Assembly: GCA_046160825.1 (NCBI GenBank)
Contig: JBJXHC010000038.1
Span: forward strand, 6,397 to 70,396
Origin: JBJXHC01 sp046160825
Lineage (GTDB): Bacteria > Bacteroidota > Ignavibacteria > UBA10030 > UBA6906
Reading direction: 5' to 3'
Length of the DNA stretch: 64,000 bases
In this document: one piece after another, positions 48,662 through 56,821 of the stretch
Position numbering within the stretch: the first letter of the stretch is position 1
Layout of the letters: every line of letters begins with the position of its first letter
Position numbers and translations under genes: made by a program
The notes under the pieces: model-generated
Told to the model about the DNA's origin: nothing
The model's database searches: none
The model's input: only the letters and a program-made list of their open reading frames with translations

Positions 48662-51082
48662 TCAAAGATGAATAGAAAGATTGAAGAACATGTTTCTTTC
48701 TGCCCCAACAAAAAACTGATCACCTTCGCCGTAGGCGGCATAAAGTCTATCAGAGAGATTATTTACCTGTAGCTTCGCCTCAATATTGACATCATCAAAA
48801 AGATCCTCCATTGTATACGCAATCCATCCATCACTCACGAAATATGCGTCGACGGTGTTCGTTTCATTCTTGAAGTTATCTGTATACTGTTTGCCGACAA
48901 ATCTTCCCGCAAGAGACACCGCCACATTTTCATATCGATACGTCACTCGCAGGTTTGCAAGAACATCCGGAAATCCGGCGATCGGATTATTATTCAGACT
49001 GAGCGGACTGTCCGATGAAAAATCCGTGTGCCTGACAAATGAGTTCCGACTGAATGTTGCATTGCCGCGAAGCTCAAGTGACGGAGCGGGTTTATAGGTG
49101 CCCGTGAGTTCAATGCCGATATGTCGCGTGCGGGATGCATTTCCAGTGATAGGCTGACCAAACCGATCCACTTGGCCGCTTTTCACAATTTCATTCGTAA
49201 ACTCCATCCAATACACGTTTGCCGTTGTGCTCACCTCTGGTGCGGAAAACCCGCCGCCAAATTCTATATCAAGTAGCCGCTCCGGTTTCACCAATGGTTG
49301 GTCAAAACTGAATTGACCATTTGCATCAACGGCAAACTGCGGAACAATCGCTCCCCATGATGCGGGGGTGCTCGCTTCCGCCGCATCATACAGGTTCTTC
49401 AACCGCGGTTCGCGGGAGGTGTAAGCAAGGCTGAGATAGGTGTTCCACTTCTCATCAAGATTGTAGTTGATGCCAATCCGGGGATTCAGGAAATGGTATG
49501 GAACCGCAAAGTTCGTATTCAAGAATTTCTCGTCGTGGAGACGGTAACAATTAAAGACGTACTGCAAATTCACCATGAGGTTGAGATCAGGCTGAAGAGA
49601 GTAAAGTTCGTGGGCGTAGAACGAGATAATGTCCTTTGCTCCTTTGTACTCGTAATAACGATAGTCCTCGGGAATGGAGACTGGGCTCATATCAACGCGC
49701 TGAAGTCTTCCCCAGTGGAGCGACCGGTGGAAACGCACCTCGGCACCGGCGATGAATTCCCCATCGTCGTGCTTCAGAGTTATCCTTGGCAACCAGCCGA
49801 ATTGTTTGTTTTTCACTGTTGCGCGAATCAGCGCACTGCCAAAGTACAGGGTATCGGGATCACCAACAATACTGAACCCGTTTCCCTGCGTGAGTCGATA
49901 ATACGAGAACGGTGCCCACGTTCCATCATAGTCGAAAAATCCGTCGCCAAGGATGATGAATGCTGTATTATTCAATGTCAGCGTAGGGGTCAAGCGCCAC
50001 TCATGTAGCAACTCATAATGGGGCTGGGAGAAATTCTCCATTTCCTCTTCGCGAAGGATTGGATTTGTGCGCCGCTTTGATTTGTCCTTCACGTCCAACT
50101 TGGGAATCCCATAGTAGGCAAGATGGTCGGAAATCGGTCCGCCATAGAAGTTCACCTGTGTCGTCATGCTTTCATCGTAGCGAATCGCACCGAAAAAATA
50201 ACTATTGAAATCAACCCAGGATCGGTCACGGTAGCCGCTGCTCAGAATCTTGGAAAGCCGACCGTGTAGCGCGTAGCGATTCTCGATCAGCCCGGAGCTG
50301 AACGACGCGGAGTATTTTCGAGTGTTAAAGCTGCCAACGCCCGCCGATAGGCTGAGCTCTCTCTTCCGCCCAAAGCTTGAGGTCACAAGATTGACAGAAC
50401 CGCCGATGGCCGGAGATCCATAGAAGGCACTCCCCGCTCCCCGCTGTACCTGTATATCCTCCAGACTCCCGGCAATGTCGGGGATATCCAACCAATAAAC
50501 ATTGTGATCTTCAGGATCGTTCTGAGGAATACCGTTAACCATCACGGCAATACGGCGTGCATCAAAACCGCGGATATTCAGATATGTATAGCCAATGCCA
50601 TTGCCCGCATCGGAGTAGTACGTTGTCGAGGGAAGTTCGGAGAGAAGGACAGGAATATCCTGCGTTGTGTATTGATCTCGTATATCCGTCCTGCTGAGTG
50701 TGGAGAATGTGACCGGTGTTTCGCGCTCACGACCTCGTGTACCACTTACCGTAATCGGCTGACCCGTAATCATGGTTGGTTCAAGCGTGAAGTCGATGGA
50801 TACGCCTTCCGTCGTCACGTCAACTCGTTTGGTTCTTGCAGCATAACCCACGAATGACACCCGGATTTCATACGCACCGGGAAGAACACCATCAATGCGG
50901 AATTCACCGGTGGCGTCTGAGAACGCGCCAAGCTGTGTACCGATAACGGTAACGTTTGCTCCGGGAAGGAGATTTGATGTGGCGGCCTCACGCACTTTGC
51001 CGGCGATGAATGCTGGTGTTTGTGCGAACGACAGAGGCGCGGCAAACAACAGAATGATCAGAATAGCAGAGAACCGATTCAT
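48662..51082 (-). CDS. TonB-dependent receptor, predicted thiamine uptake
   Basis: An 806-residue outer-membrane receptor. It has a signal peptide (MNRFSAILIILLFAAPLSFAQ), then a carboxypeptidase-regulatory-like domain (GKVREAATSNLLPGANVTVI, about residues 27-105), a plug domain (DIPVLLSELPSTTYYSD, GYTYLNIRGFDARRIAVMVN, DIQVQRGAGSAFYGSPAIGG) and a 22-strand barrel ending FFVGAERNMFFNLSIHL. Energy comes from TonB/ExbBD coded elsewhere. The gene starts 21 bp after a riboswitch-linked terminator and has GAGGAAGAAG before its ATG. The TPP riboswitch and the adjacent thiamine pyrophosphokinase give the specificity: thiamine or a phosphorylated form. Confidence 0.9.
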   Translation of the reverse strand: MNRFSAILIILLFAAPLSFAQTPAFIAGKVREAATSNLLPGANVTVIGTQLGAFSDATGEFRIDGVLPGAYEIRVSFVGYAARTKRVDVTTEGVSIDFTLEPTMITGQPITVSGTRGRERETPVTFSTLSRTDIRDQYTTQDIPVLLSELPSTTYYSDAGNGIGYTYLNIRGFDARRIAVMVNGIPQNDPEDHNVYWLDIPDIAGSLEDIQVQRGAGSAFYGSPAIGGSVNLVTSSFGRKRELSLSAGVGSFNTRKYSASFSSGLIENRYALHGRLSKILSSGYRDRSWVDFNSYFFGAIRYDESMTTQVNFYGGPISDHLAYYGIPKLDVKDKSKRRTNPILREEEMENFSQPHYELLHEWRLTPTLTLNNTAFIILGDGFFDYDGTWAPFSYYRLTQGNGFSIVGDPDTLYFGSALIRATVKNKQFGWLPRITLKHDDGEFIAGAEVRFHRSLHWGRLQRVDMSPVSIPEDYRYYEYKGAKDIISFYAHELYSLQPDLNLMVNLQYVFNCYRLHDEKFLNTNFAVPYHFLNPRIGINYNLDEKWNTYLSLAYTSREPRLKNLYDAAEASTPASWGAIVPQFAVDANGQFSFDQPLVKPERLLDIEFGGGFSAPEVSTTANVYWMEFTNEIVKSGQVDRFGQPITGNASRTRHIGIELTGTYKPAPSLELRGNATFSRNSFVRHTDFSSDSPLSLNNNPIAGFPDVLANLRVTYRYENVAVSLAGRFVGKQYTDNFKNETNTVDAYFVSDGWIAYTMEDLFDDVNIEAKLQVNNLSDRLYAAYGEGDQFFVGAERNMFFNLSIHL

Positions 51083-51102
51083 AACTCTTCTTCCTCACTA
51101 AA

Positions 51103-51133
51103 TAAAAAAGCCGTTCTCATGAGAGAAACGGCT
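51103..51133 (-). terminator. Intrinsic terminator controlled by the TPP riboswitch
   Basis: On the minus strand AGCCGTT (51133-51127) pairs with AACGGCT (51115-51109) around an 11-base loop, followed directly by a run of six T (51109-51104). It lies between the aptamer and the receptor start, in the position of the off-switch of a transcriptional riboswitch. Confidence 0.85.
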
Positions 51134-51163
51134 GAAGAAAAAGAGCGGGAACAATTCAGGTTG

Positions 51164-51248
51164 CCGTTTCCCTACGCTGGTATGGTCCAGATCAGGTTCT
51201 TAGGGTGTGATCTCAGTCCCACGTTTATTGGTGGGACACCCCTAACGG
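51164..51248 (-). promoter_or_regulatory. TPP (THI-box) riboswitch aptamer
   Basis: Reading minus, the aptamer has the conserved blocks TTAGGGGTG, ACTGAGATCACACCC, AGAACCTGATCTGGACC and ATACCAGCGTAGGGAA in order and spacing. The P1 helix is closed by CCGTT (51248-51244) with AACGG (51168-51164), and a P3 stem GTCCCACC...GTGGGAC sits at the optional position. These are the diagnostic thi-box sequences that bind thiamine diphosphate. Ligand binding should favour the terminator at 51103-51133 and stop expression of the receptor, kinase and symporter genes. Confidence 0.95.
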
Positions 51249-51259
51249 ATTTCGTAAGC

Positions 51260-51288
51260 AATATACCGACTCCGTGGTCGTATTGCAA
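51260..51288 (-). promoter_or_regulatory. Promoter of the thiamine operon
   Basis: Minus strand TTGCAA (51288-51283) and TATATT (51265-51260) with a 17-bp spacer. Transcription would begin about 10 bases before the riboswitch P1 stem, which fits well. It starts 15 bp beyond the stop of the preceding arylsulfotransferase gene. Confidence 0.7.
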
Positions 51289-51302
51289 CCACGGATGAGG
51301 GT

Positions 51303-52712
51303 TCAGTACAAAGATTCTATCCTAAAGGCCCGGTACAGATTATATCCGGGGTTATCGACGGCGACTTCCCATTGCACAACTCCCGCGCTGTTCACTTCGA
51401 CGACGCGTTGGGCTGAGCCGAAACAAACCACGGTGTTGTCGTTCTCTAGTCGTTGTGCGAATCCCATGATGTTGCCGAAGAGCGAGGGCGAATGGCGATA
51501 TTCCCACACCATTTCTGCCACCATCGTTGACTCGTTGAGACGATACTCCACAGCGCGACTGACCGGCGGTGAATGTAAATTCCCATTGTCGAACAGGATG
51601 ATGTTACCGTTCGGCAAACGACGGATACCGTGTTGATGCGAGAATCCGTTGAGCGGATCGTTGACGAACGTGAACTGGTTGTTCTCGCCTCCCAGCCGCC
51701 AGATGATCTCACCTGTCTGCACGCTAATCTTGGTGATCTCGTCCATGTTCCTGAAGGATACCAGCAGGTTCCCGTCGTTGTCAACATCAATTGCATTGGA
51801 ATGCCACGGATTGACGTTCACACCCGTGATGCTGATATCAGAGACCGCATCGGTAATCTGGAGATGGTCGAATGTATTCCAGAAGAAATTGGGTTGGCCG
51901 TTTCTGATATATTCGATGGTCATTCCACGCACAATGGCGTTTGCCTGTCCACCGATGGCGGTCAGACTCGAATCCCTGTACTCAGCACCATAAAGACAAT
52001 GCGCACCGCCGTACAACCGCAGCTCATGTGCCCCTGTTTCTTCTCCTTGAAGAGTGGAGTATTGACCGAGAACATTCCCCAAGCGATCCAACTCGTAGAA
52101 AGCAAGATCGCTATCAATATTCGAGAAGACAGTGTACGTACCGGGGAATTGTTGCTGGAAGTCAATGACTGCACCAAGGAATTCTTTGTACCAGACAATG
52201 TGCCCGAGGTTGTCAAGAATCACCGCCGCATTCCATTGTCCCGCACCTGCGCCGGAAACGCCGATCATGACGTAGCCAGGCGTGGGCGACTGACTCCCGA
52301 TCAATGTAAAGTCAGGAAGGTTGTCAGGCAAAGGGTCTGTTGCAAAGAAAGTCTGGTCGCCGGTTGCCGTCTCGCCGCTGGCAGCCCATGCTTTCGCTCG
52401 AAGCTGGTACGTTTGATCCGGTCTGAGTCCAAGAACTGGCACCTCGGCAACTGAATCAACAACCGCAACGGAAGCGGTTTCGGATGTTGCGAGGGAATCA
52501 TTCCAGTATTCAATAGACACTGAAGCGGCATTTGCAGTACGTACGATAACCTTCGCGCTGAGGACGTTGTGCTCATTGGGCTGCACGACGAGAGAAATCA
52601 CACTGGGCGGTGGCCCCGCTTGTGGCGGTCCTTCCGGATTTTCGGAACAACCGGCAACCAATGCAACCGCGAATATGAGAGCATACAGAATGATTCCAAG
52701 CATTGATTTCAT
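51303..52712 (-). CDS. Arylsulfotransferase-like lipoprotein
   Basis: A 469-residue lipoprotein: MKSMLGIILYALIFAVALVAGCSE has the lipobox VAGC. It has a Pro-rich linker and a fibronectin-like N-terminal domain (about residues 40-125), then a propeller of the ASST (PF05935-type) kind: GYVMIGVSGAGAGQWNAAVI, HIVWYKEFLG, YTVFSNIDSDLAFYELDRLG, NPWHSNAIDVDNDGNLLVSF, IIWRLGGENNQF, FSHQHGIRRLPNGNIILFDN, VWEYRHSPSLFGNIMGFAQR. Histidines in HSNAID and FSHQHG correspond to the active-site region of bacterial PAPS-independent sulfotransferases. It is probably surface- or periplasm-exposed. The true substrate is unknown; it is co-oriented with kmo upstream. Confidence 0.82.
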   Translation of the reverse strand: MKSMLGIILYALIFAVALVAGCSENPEGPPQAGPPPSVISLVVQPNEHNVLSAKVIVRTANAASVSIEYWNDSLATSETASVAVVDSVAEVPVLGLRPDQTYQLRAKAWAASGETATGDQTFFATDPLPDNLPDFTLIGSQSPTPGYVMIGVSGAGAGQWNAAVILDNLGHIVWYKEFLGAVIDFQQQFPGTYTVFSNIDSDLAFYELDRLGNVLGQYSTLQGEETGAHELRLYGGAHCLYGAEYRDSSLTAIGGQANAIVRGMTIEYIRNGQPNFFWNTFDHLQITDAVSDISITGVNVNPWHSNAIDVDNDGNLLVSFRNMDEITKISVQTGEIIWRLGGENNQFTFVNDPLNGFSHQHGIRRLPNGNIILFDNGNLHSPPVSRAVEYRLNESTMVAEMVWEYRHSPSLFGNIMGFAQRLENDNTVVCFGSAQRVVEVNSAGVVQWEVAVDNPGYNLYRAFRIESLY

Positions 52713-52786
52713 TGTCCACCTGAGATGAGTAAATGAAGGAGCTGCACCTAAAGGTTAACAATCGGTGGGGGAATTGAGTTGCCTTG

Positions 52787-54157
52787 CTACTGATGCAGAG
52801 ACTTGAGGTTTGCCATAAGTTGTTCTGCTCTGCTCCAGTCCAGCGTTTCCACGGTGGTAATGGTGGAGCAGAGTTCTTCCAGAATCGCCTCCTGGACCTT
52901 TCCACGTGAGAGCGCCACTGCATACGGAATCCGATGGAATGTCACCATCGAGTATTTGGGGATGAACTTCCCCGGGAACCTCTGATGAAGTGCCTGTTCG
53001 ATTTTTTTCTTCAATAGAAATTTGGGCTGTGCGACCAGATCCCTCATCTCAACAAAATTCTCGACAGCCAGATCGGCGATAGCATCAGTATTGATCTTTC
53101 GTGCCCGCTCATATTCCCCAAACACCGATTCCCACCACTCTTCTCCGATCTCCGTCTCCAATTTCTTGCCAATGATTTCATTCAGGTATGTGCAATCTTC
53201 GAACGCACAGTTCATGCCCTGACCGAAGAACGGGACGATGGCATGGGCTGCATCGCCGAGCAGCGCCATCCTGCCACCGACATGCCATGGAGAGCATTTG
53301 ATAGTTACCATCGTCCCGGTGGGGTTGGCGAAAAACTGATCGACAAAGTCGGGCATGAGAGCAACGGCATCGGGAAAGTGTTCGTGGAAGAATGCTTCCA
53401 CTCGTCCCGGGGTATTCAAGGTCTTAAAACTTATCGCTCCTTCATGCGGGAAGAAGAATGTACACGTGAAGCTTCCATCAATATTCGGAAGAGCGATCAA
53501 CATGAATGTACCGCGTGGCCAAATATGCAACGCGTGTTTTTCGAGCAACCACGCTCCCATTGGGCCAGCCGGAATGGCAAGTTCTTTATGGCCGTACTCA
53601 AGGTATTGTTGGGATGAATTGAATTGGGGGAGTTCCTCCATTGCGGTGCGCAACGCCGAGGCCGAGCCATCCGTTCCAATCACCGTACCGGCTTGATCAG
53701 TGATATGTTCCCCACTTGTTTCATCGATCAGCTCGAGTTCTCCGCTTGCAAGATTCATTCCTGTACACTTGCGGTTGAAATGCAGTTTGACGTTGGGCAA
53801 CCGTTCTGCAGCATCCATTAACGCCATATTCAGTTGGCTGCGCGAAGTCGCGTAGATTACCTCTGTGTCATCCTTGCCGTATCGCTGAAACGTCAACTCA
53901 CCAGACACTGCGTGCATCATTCTTCCCTTCATCGGGATGGCGATTTTCATGACCTGTTCAAGAACTCCGACTTCCTTCAGCGCATGGATCCCGCGGGTGG
54001 ATAAGGCAAGATTGATGGAGCGGCCGCCGCCGATGCTGACCTTCCGCATGTCCGGTCGCCGCTCATACACATCAACGTCAAAACCGCGTCTTGCCAGATA
54101 GATCGAGAGTAGCGAGCCTGCCAGTCCGGCTCCTACAAGTGACACACGTTTGTTCAT
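52787..54157 (-). CDS. kmo: Kynurenine 3-monooxygenase
   Basis: KMO is an FAD-dependent monooxygenase that hydroxylates L-kynurenine to 3-hydroxykynurenine with NADPH and oxygen. The 456-residue protein has the dinucleotide loop VGAGLAGSLLSIYLARRG, the YERRPDMR arginine/glutamate region, GGGRSINLALSTRG, the TVIGTDGSASALR segment, YGHKELAIPAG and the FAD-binding GDAAHAIVPFFGQGMNCAFE. The KMO-specific blocks distinguish it from other FAD hydroxylases. Its ATG overlaps the kynureninase stop (ATGA), coupling consecutive steps of the pathway. Confidence 0.95.
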   Translation of the reverse strand: MNKRVSLVGAGLAGSLLSIYLARRGFDVDVYERRPDMRKVSIGGGRSINLALSTRGIHALKEVGVLEQVMKIAIPMKGRMMHAVSGELTFQRYGKDDTEVIYATSRSQLNMALMDAAERLPNVKLHFNRKCTGMNLASGELELIDETSGEHITDQAGTVIGTDGSASALRTAMEELPQFNSSQQYLEYGHKELAIPAGPMGAWLLEKHALHIWPRGTFMLIALPNIDGSFTCTFFFPHEGAISFKTLNTPGRVEAFFHEHFPDAVALMPDFVDQFFANPTGTMVTIKCSPWHVGGRMALLGDAAHAIVPFFGQGMNCAFEDCTYLNEIIGKKLETEIGEEWWESVFGEYERARKINTDAIADLAVENFVEMRDLVAQPKFLLKKKIEQALHQRFPGKFIPKYSMVTFHRIPYAVALSRGKVQEAILEELCSTITTVETLDWSRAEQLMANLKSLHQ

Positions 54158-55425
54158 TCCATTTCTTTCCCGAGGATCTTCACAAATTCAAACACATCGC
54201 TGAACGTGTTATACAGTGGCACGGGAGCTACACGAATAACGTCCGGTTCGCGCCAATCGCAGATAACACCCTGCCGTGTCAACGATTCAAAAACCACCCG
54301 ACCCTTTTGGCCGATCTGTAGGGAGAGCTGGCAACCACGCTGGGACTGATCGGATGGAGTGAGAATCGAAACGCCGGGTAACGCCCTCAGGAGAAACTCC
54401 AGGTATCCCGTCAGCTTCTCACTTTTTGCTCTGAGCATTGTCATACCGGCCTCATCAAAGATTTCCATCGAGGAACGCAACGCTGCCAGCGGAAGAATTG
54501 ACGGATTGCTCAGTTGCCAACTCTCCGCCCCCGGTATCGGATCAAACTCAGCGAGCATCTGAAAACGTGTGCTCTTGTTGTGTCCCCACCAACCGGAGAA
54601 CCTGGGAAGATCAAATGATCGGGCATGGCGTTCATGAACAAAGCACCCGGCGGTGCTGCCCGGACCGGCATTCAAGTATTTATATGAACACCAGACCGCG
54701 AAGTCCACACCCCAGTCATGGAGATGAAGCGGGATATTCCCGGCAGCGTGAGCAAGATCGAATGCGACGATACAACCTTTGGTCTGAGCTGACTTCGTGA
54801 TGCGCTCCATATCAAACACCTGACCCGTGTAATAGTTGACACCGCCGAGAAGAATGAGCGCAGTCGCCTCTCCCTCGATCTCAAGCATCTCCTCAATGTC
54901 TTCGATGCGAAGGGTTGTCTCTCCTGGTCGTGGGGAAAGCTCAACCAGTGAACGCTCCGGATCGAATCCATGGAACTTGATCTGGGATTTCACCGCGTAT
55001 TGATCGGAGGGAAACGCCTGTTGTTCAATAATGATTTTATGACGCAGTATGGTCGGACGATAAAACGATACCATCATCAGATGGAGGTTGACGGTGAGGG
55101 TGTTCATTACCACAACTTCCGAAGGCAATGCGCCGACAAGCCGCGCTGTTTGCTCGGTCAACAATTCGTGGTATGGCATCCAGGGATTCTTCGCGTGAAA
55201 GTGCCCCTCGACGCCAAGTCTGGCCCAATCCTCCAACTCCTGTTGAACGTACGCGCTCGCAGTCTTTGGCTGAAGACCAAGCGAGTTGCCGCAAAGATAG
55301 ATTGCTTCCTTGCCGGCTTGCGTCTTTGGAATAAAGAATCGGTTCCGATATGGTCCAAGCTGATCTGTCGAATCCGATTCAACCGCAAACTGCTTGTCCG
55401 TCTTAAATGACATCAACTGTTCCAT
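54154..55425 (-). CDS. kynU: Kynureninase
   Basis: Kynureninase is a pyridoxal-phosphate enzyme that cleaves 3-hydroxykynurenine to 3-hydroxyanthranilate and alanine. The 423-residue protein has YLCGNSLGLQPKTASAYV, VEGHFHAKNPWMPYHELL, VVMNTLTVNLHLMMVSFYRP, LGGVNYYTGQVFDM, AFDLAHAAGNIPLHLHDWGV and the pyridoxal lysine in WCSYKYLNAGPGSTAGCFVH. The C-terminal ICDWREPDVIRVAPVPLYNT contacts substrate. An alternative start at 55413 has a better ribosome-binding site (GGA 7 bases upstream). It is followed by kmo with a 4-bp overlap. Confidence 0.96.
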   Translation of the reverse strand: MEQLMSFKTDKQFAVESDSTDQLGPYRNRFFIPKTQAGKEAIYLCGNSLGLQPKTASAYVQQELEDWARLGVEGHFHAKNPWMPYHELLTEQTARLVGALPSEVVVMNTLTVNLHLMMVSFYRPTILRHKIIIEQQAFPSDQYAVKSQIKFHGFDPERSLVELSPRPGETTLRIEDIEEMLEIEGEATALILLGGVNYYTGQVFDMERITKSAQTKGCIVAFDLAHAAGNIPLHLHDWGVDFAVWCSYKYLNAGPGSTAGCFVHERHARSFDLPRFSGWWGHNKSTRFQMLAEFDPIPGAESWQLSNPSILPLAALRSSMEIFDEAGMTMLRAKSEKLTGYLEFLLRALPGVSILTPSDQSQRGCQLSLQIGQKGRVVFESLTRQGVICDWREPDVIRVAPVPLYNTFSDVFEFVKILGKEME

Positions 55426-55438
55426 TGCTTTTGACTAA

Positions 55439-55468
55439 CGACTCTACAGACTCTCAACTCTATAGACT
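55439..55468. repeat. Kynurenine-cluster junction repeat, copy A
   Basis: GACTCTACAGACTCTCAACTCTATAGACT between kynureninase and the polymerase gene; plus-strand orientation of the ACTCTA units. It belongs to the family also seen at 56714, 58365, 58764 and 59254. Confidence 0.7.
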
Positions 55469-55474
55469 GATTTG

Positions 55475-56692
55475 TTATTCATCAAAATCAAAATCCTCCG
55501 GCGAGGGGATATTGGTGAAAGCAATACGCGTCGGGGCTGCTGCCTGCAATGCGTGCATACCACCGAAATGCAGCAGATGGCCCCCGTATTTCGTGTTGAG
55601 TTTGTCCATCGCCTCCGAGAGTCGCGTGCGCTTCACTTCGTCAGAAAATAACGAGAAGTTATGCGCCGAGTCATGGACGAGGTCGAACAGCGTCACGCCG
55701 ACTGCCAGCAGCTTGCCTTGCGGCAGATTCTTCCAGAGTTTCTGCAGGGCTTCGAGGAGCGTGAGTGTATCCTGACTTTCAACGAATGAAATATGATCCG
55801 TCCAGGATGTGCGGTTCATGAATTTCACGTCCACCCTCAAGTGCGATGCCCAATAGTGCATGCGCCGGAGTCGCGCGGCGGCCTTGTGCAAGAGTTGCTG
55901 TGCGATGGCAAATGCATCCGTTGGCGTTCTCATCTTCGGAGGCAGGACATGCGAATGCCCGACGGTTCGACGACGCGTCAGGGTCTCCGTGAGATCTTCA
56001 CCACGCAACCAGTACCAATATCGCTCGCCGATAATCCCCTGCCAGATATTCTTCATCTCAGGCTTTGAGAGATTCAGTAATTGCTCGGCTGTCACTATCC
56101 CCCTCTGAGCAAGCCGTTTCTCCATATTCGCGCCAATGCCGGGGAAATCACGTGTCTTCAAAGGATACAATTTCTGCGGCAGGTCAGCCTGAGTAATGAC
56201 AACGAGGCCATCCGGCTTCTGCATGTCACTCGCCACCTTTGCAAGGAACCTGTTGGTCGCAATTCCAACCGAACAGCGCAACATTTCACCGACATCAGCA
56301 TAGATCGTCTGCTTGATCTTGGCCGCCAATGCGACGGCCTTCTCGACTTCGCGCTGGCTGCCTGTGAGTTGACATGCCATTTCATCGATGGACAGCACCG
56401 CTGCAACGGGTACGCAAGATTCAACGGCGGTGACAATCCTTGTGTGATACTCGACGTACTTCGCATGTCGAGCTTCGACAAGCAGGAGGCCGGGACACAT
56501 CTTCTTCGCATCACCAACGCGTGTGCCTGTCTTCACGCCAAATGCCTTGGCTTCATAGCTTGCAGCGATACAAAACGTCGTGTCTGCTATCAGCGGAACG
56601 ACGGCAACCGGCTTCCCCCGAAGCTCGGAACGCAGTTGCTGCTCGACAGAAGCAAAATAAGAATTGAGATCGACAAGAAGCCAGCGAACCAA
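55475..56692 (-). CDS. Y-family DNA polymerase (DinB/UmuC-like)
   Basis: A 405-residue translesion-type polymerase. The palm-domain carboxylates are present: aspartate 8 in LLVDLNSYFASVEQ and aspartate/glutamate 103-104 in AVLSIDEMACQLTG. Fingers and thumb features are CIAASYEAKAFGVKTGTRVG, CSVGIATNRFLAKVASDMQKPDG and the helix-hairpin-helix DFPGIGANMEKRLAQRGI. A little-finger domain follows (HSHVLPPKMRTPTDAFAIAQ). It differs from Pol IV in the opening VRWLLVDLNSY and in a very acidic tail DFDFDE with no classic clamp-binding motif. It is unusual in being placed among kynurenine genes between ACMSD and kynureninase; repeats lie on both sides. Confidence 0.9.
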   Translation of the reverse strand: MVRWLLVDLNSYFASVEQQLRSELRGKPVAVVPLIADTTFCIAASYEAKAFGVKTGTRVGDAKKMCPGLLLVEARHAKYVEYHTRIVTAVESCVPVAAVLSIDEMACQLTGSQREVEKAVALAAKIKQTIYADVGEMLRCSVGIATNRFLAKVASDMQKPDGLVVITQADLPQKLYPLKTRDFPGIGANMEKRLAQRGIVTAEQLLNLSKPEMKNIWQGIIGERYWYWLRGEDLTETLTRRRTVGHSHVLPPKMRTPTDAFAIAQQLLHKAAARLRRMHYWASHLRVDVKFMNRTSWTDHISFVESQDTLTLLEALQKLWKNLPQGKLLAVGVTLFDLVHDSAHNFSLFSDEVKRTRLSEAMDKLNTKYGGHLLHFGGMHALQAAAPTRIAFTNIPSPEDFDFDE

Positions 56693-56713
56693 ATCATCCT
56701 CGGATAACTCAAA

Positions 56714-56821
56714 TGGAGTTTGTGGAGTCTGTAGAGTCTGTAGAGTTCATAGAGTTTATGGAGTTTCGGGGTGTCTCTATAGAACTCTATGAACCCCACG
56801 AACTCTCCAGACTCTATAAAC
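56714..56821. repeat. Large imperfect inverted repeat of GGAGTTNGTAGAGT units
   Basis: The left arm (56714-56766) is a run of 9-base units GGAGTTTGT, GGAGTCTGT, AGAGTCTGT, AGAGTTCAT, AGAGTTTAT. The right arm (56775-56821) is the reverse complement of a very similar run. By eye the arms are about 80-85% complementary, so the transcript could form a long hairpin between the ACMSD and polymerase genes. The right arm contains the ACMSD stop codon (AGT TTA TAG on the minus strand). Confidence 0.85.

Noticed and set aside
51139..51165. Second aptamer or leader peptide between the TPP aptamer and terminator
   Set aside because: The stretch is a short purine-rich linker with no start codon plus frame and no further conserved blocks.
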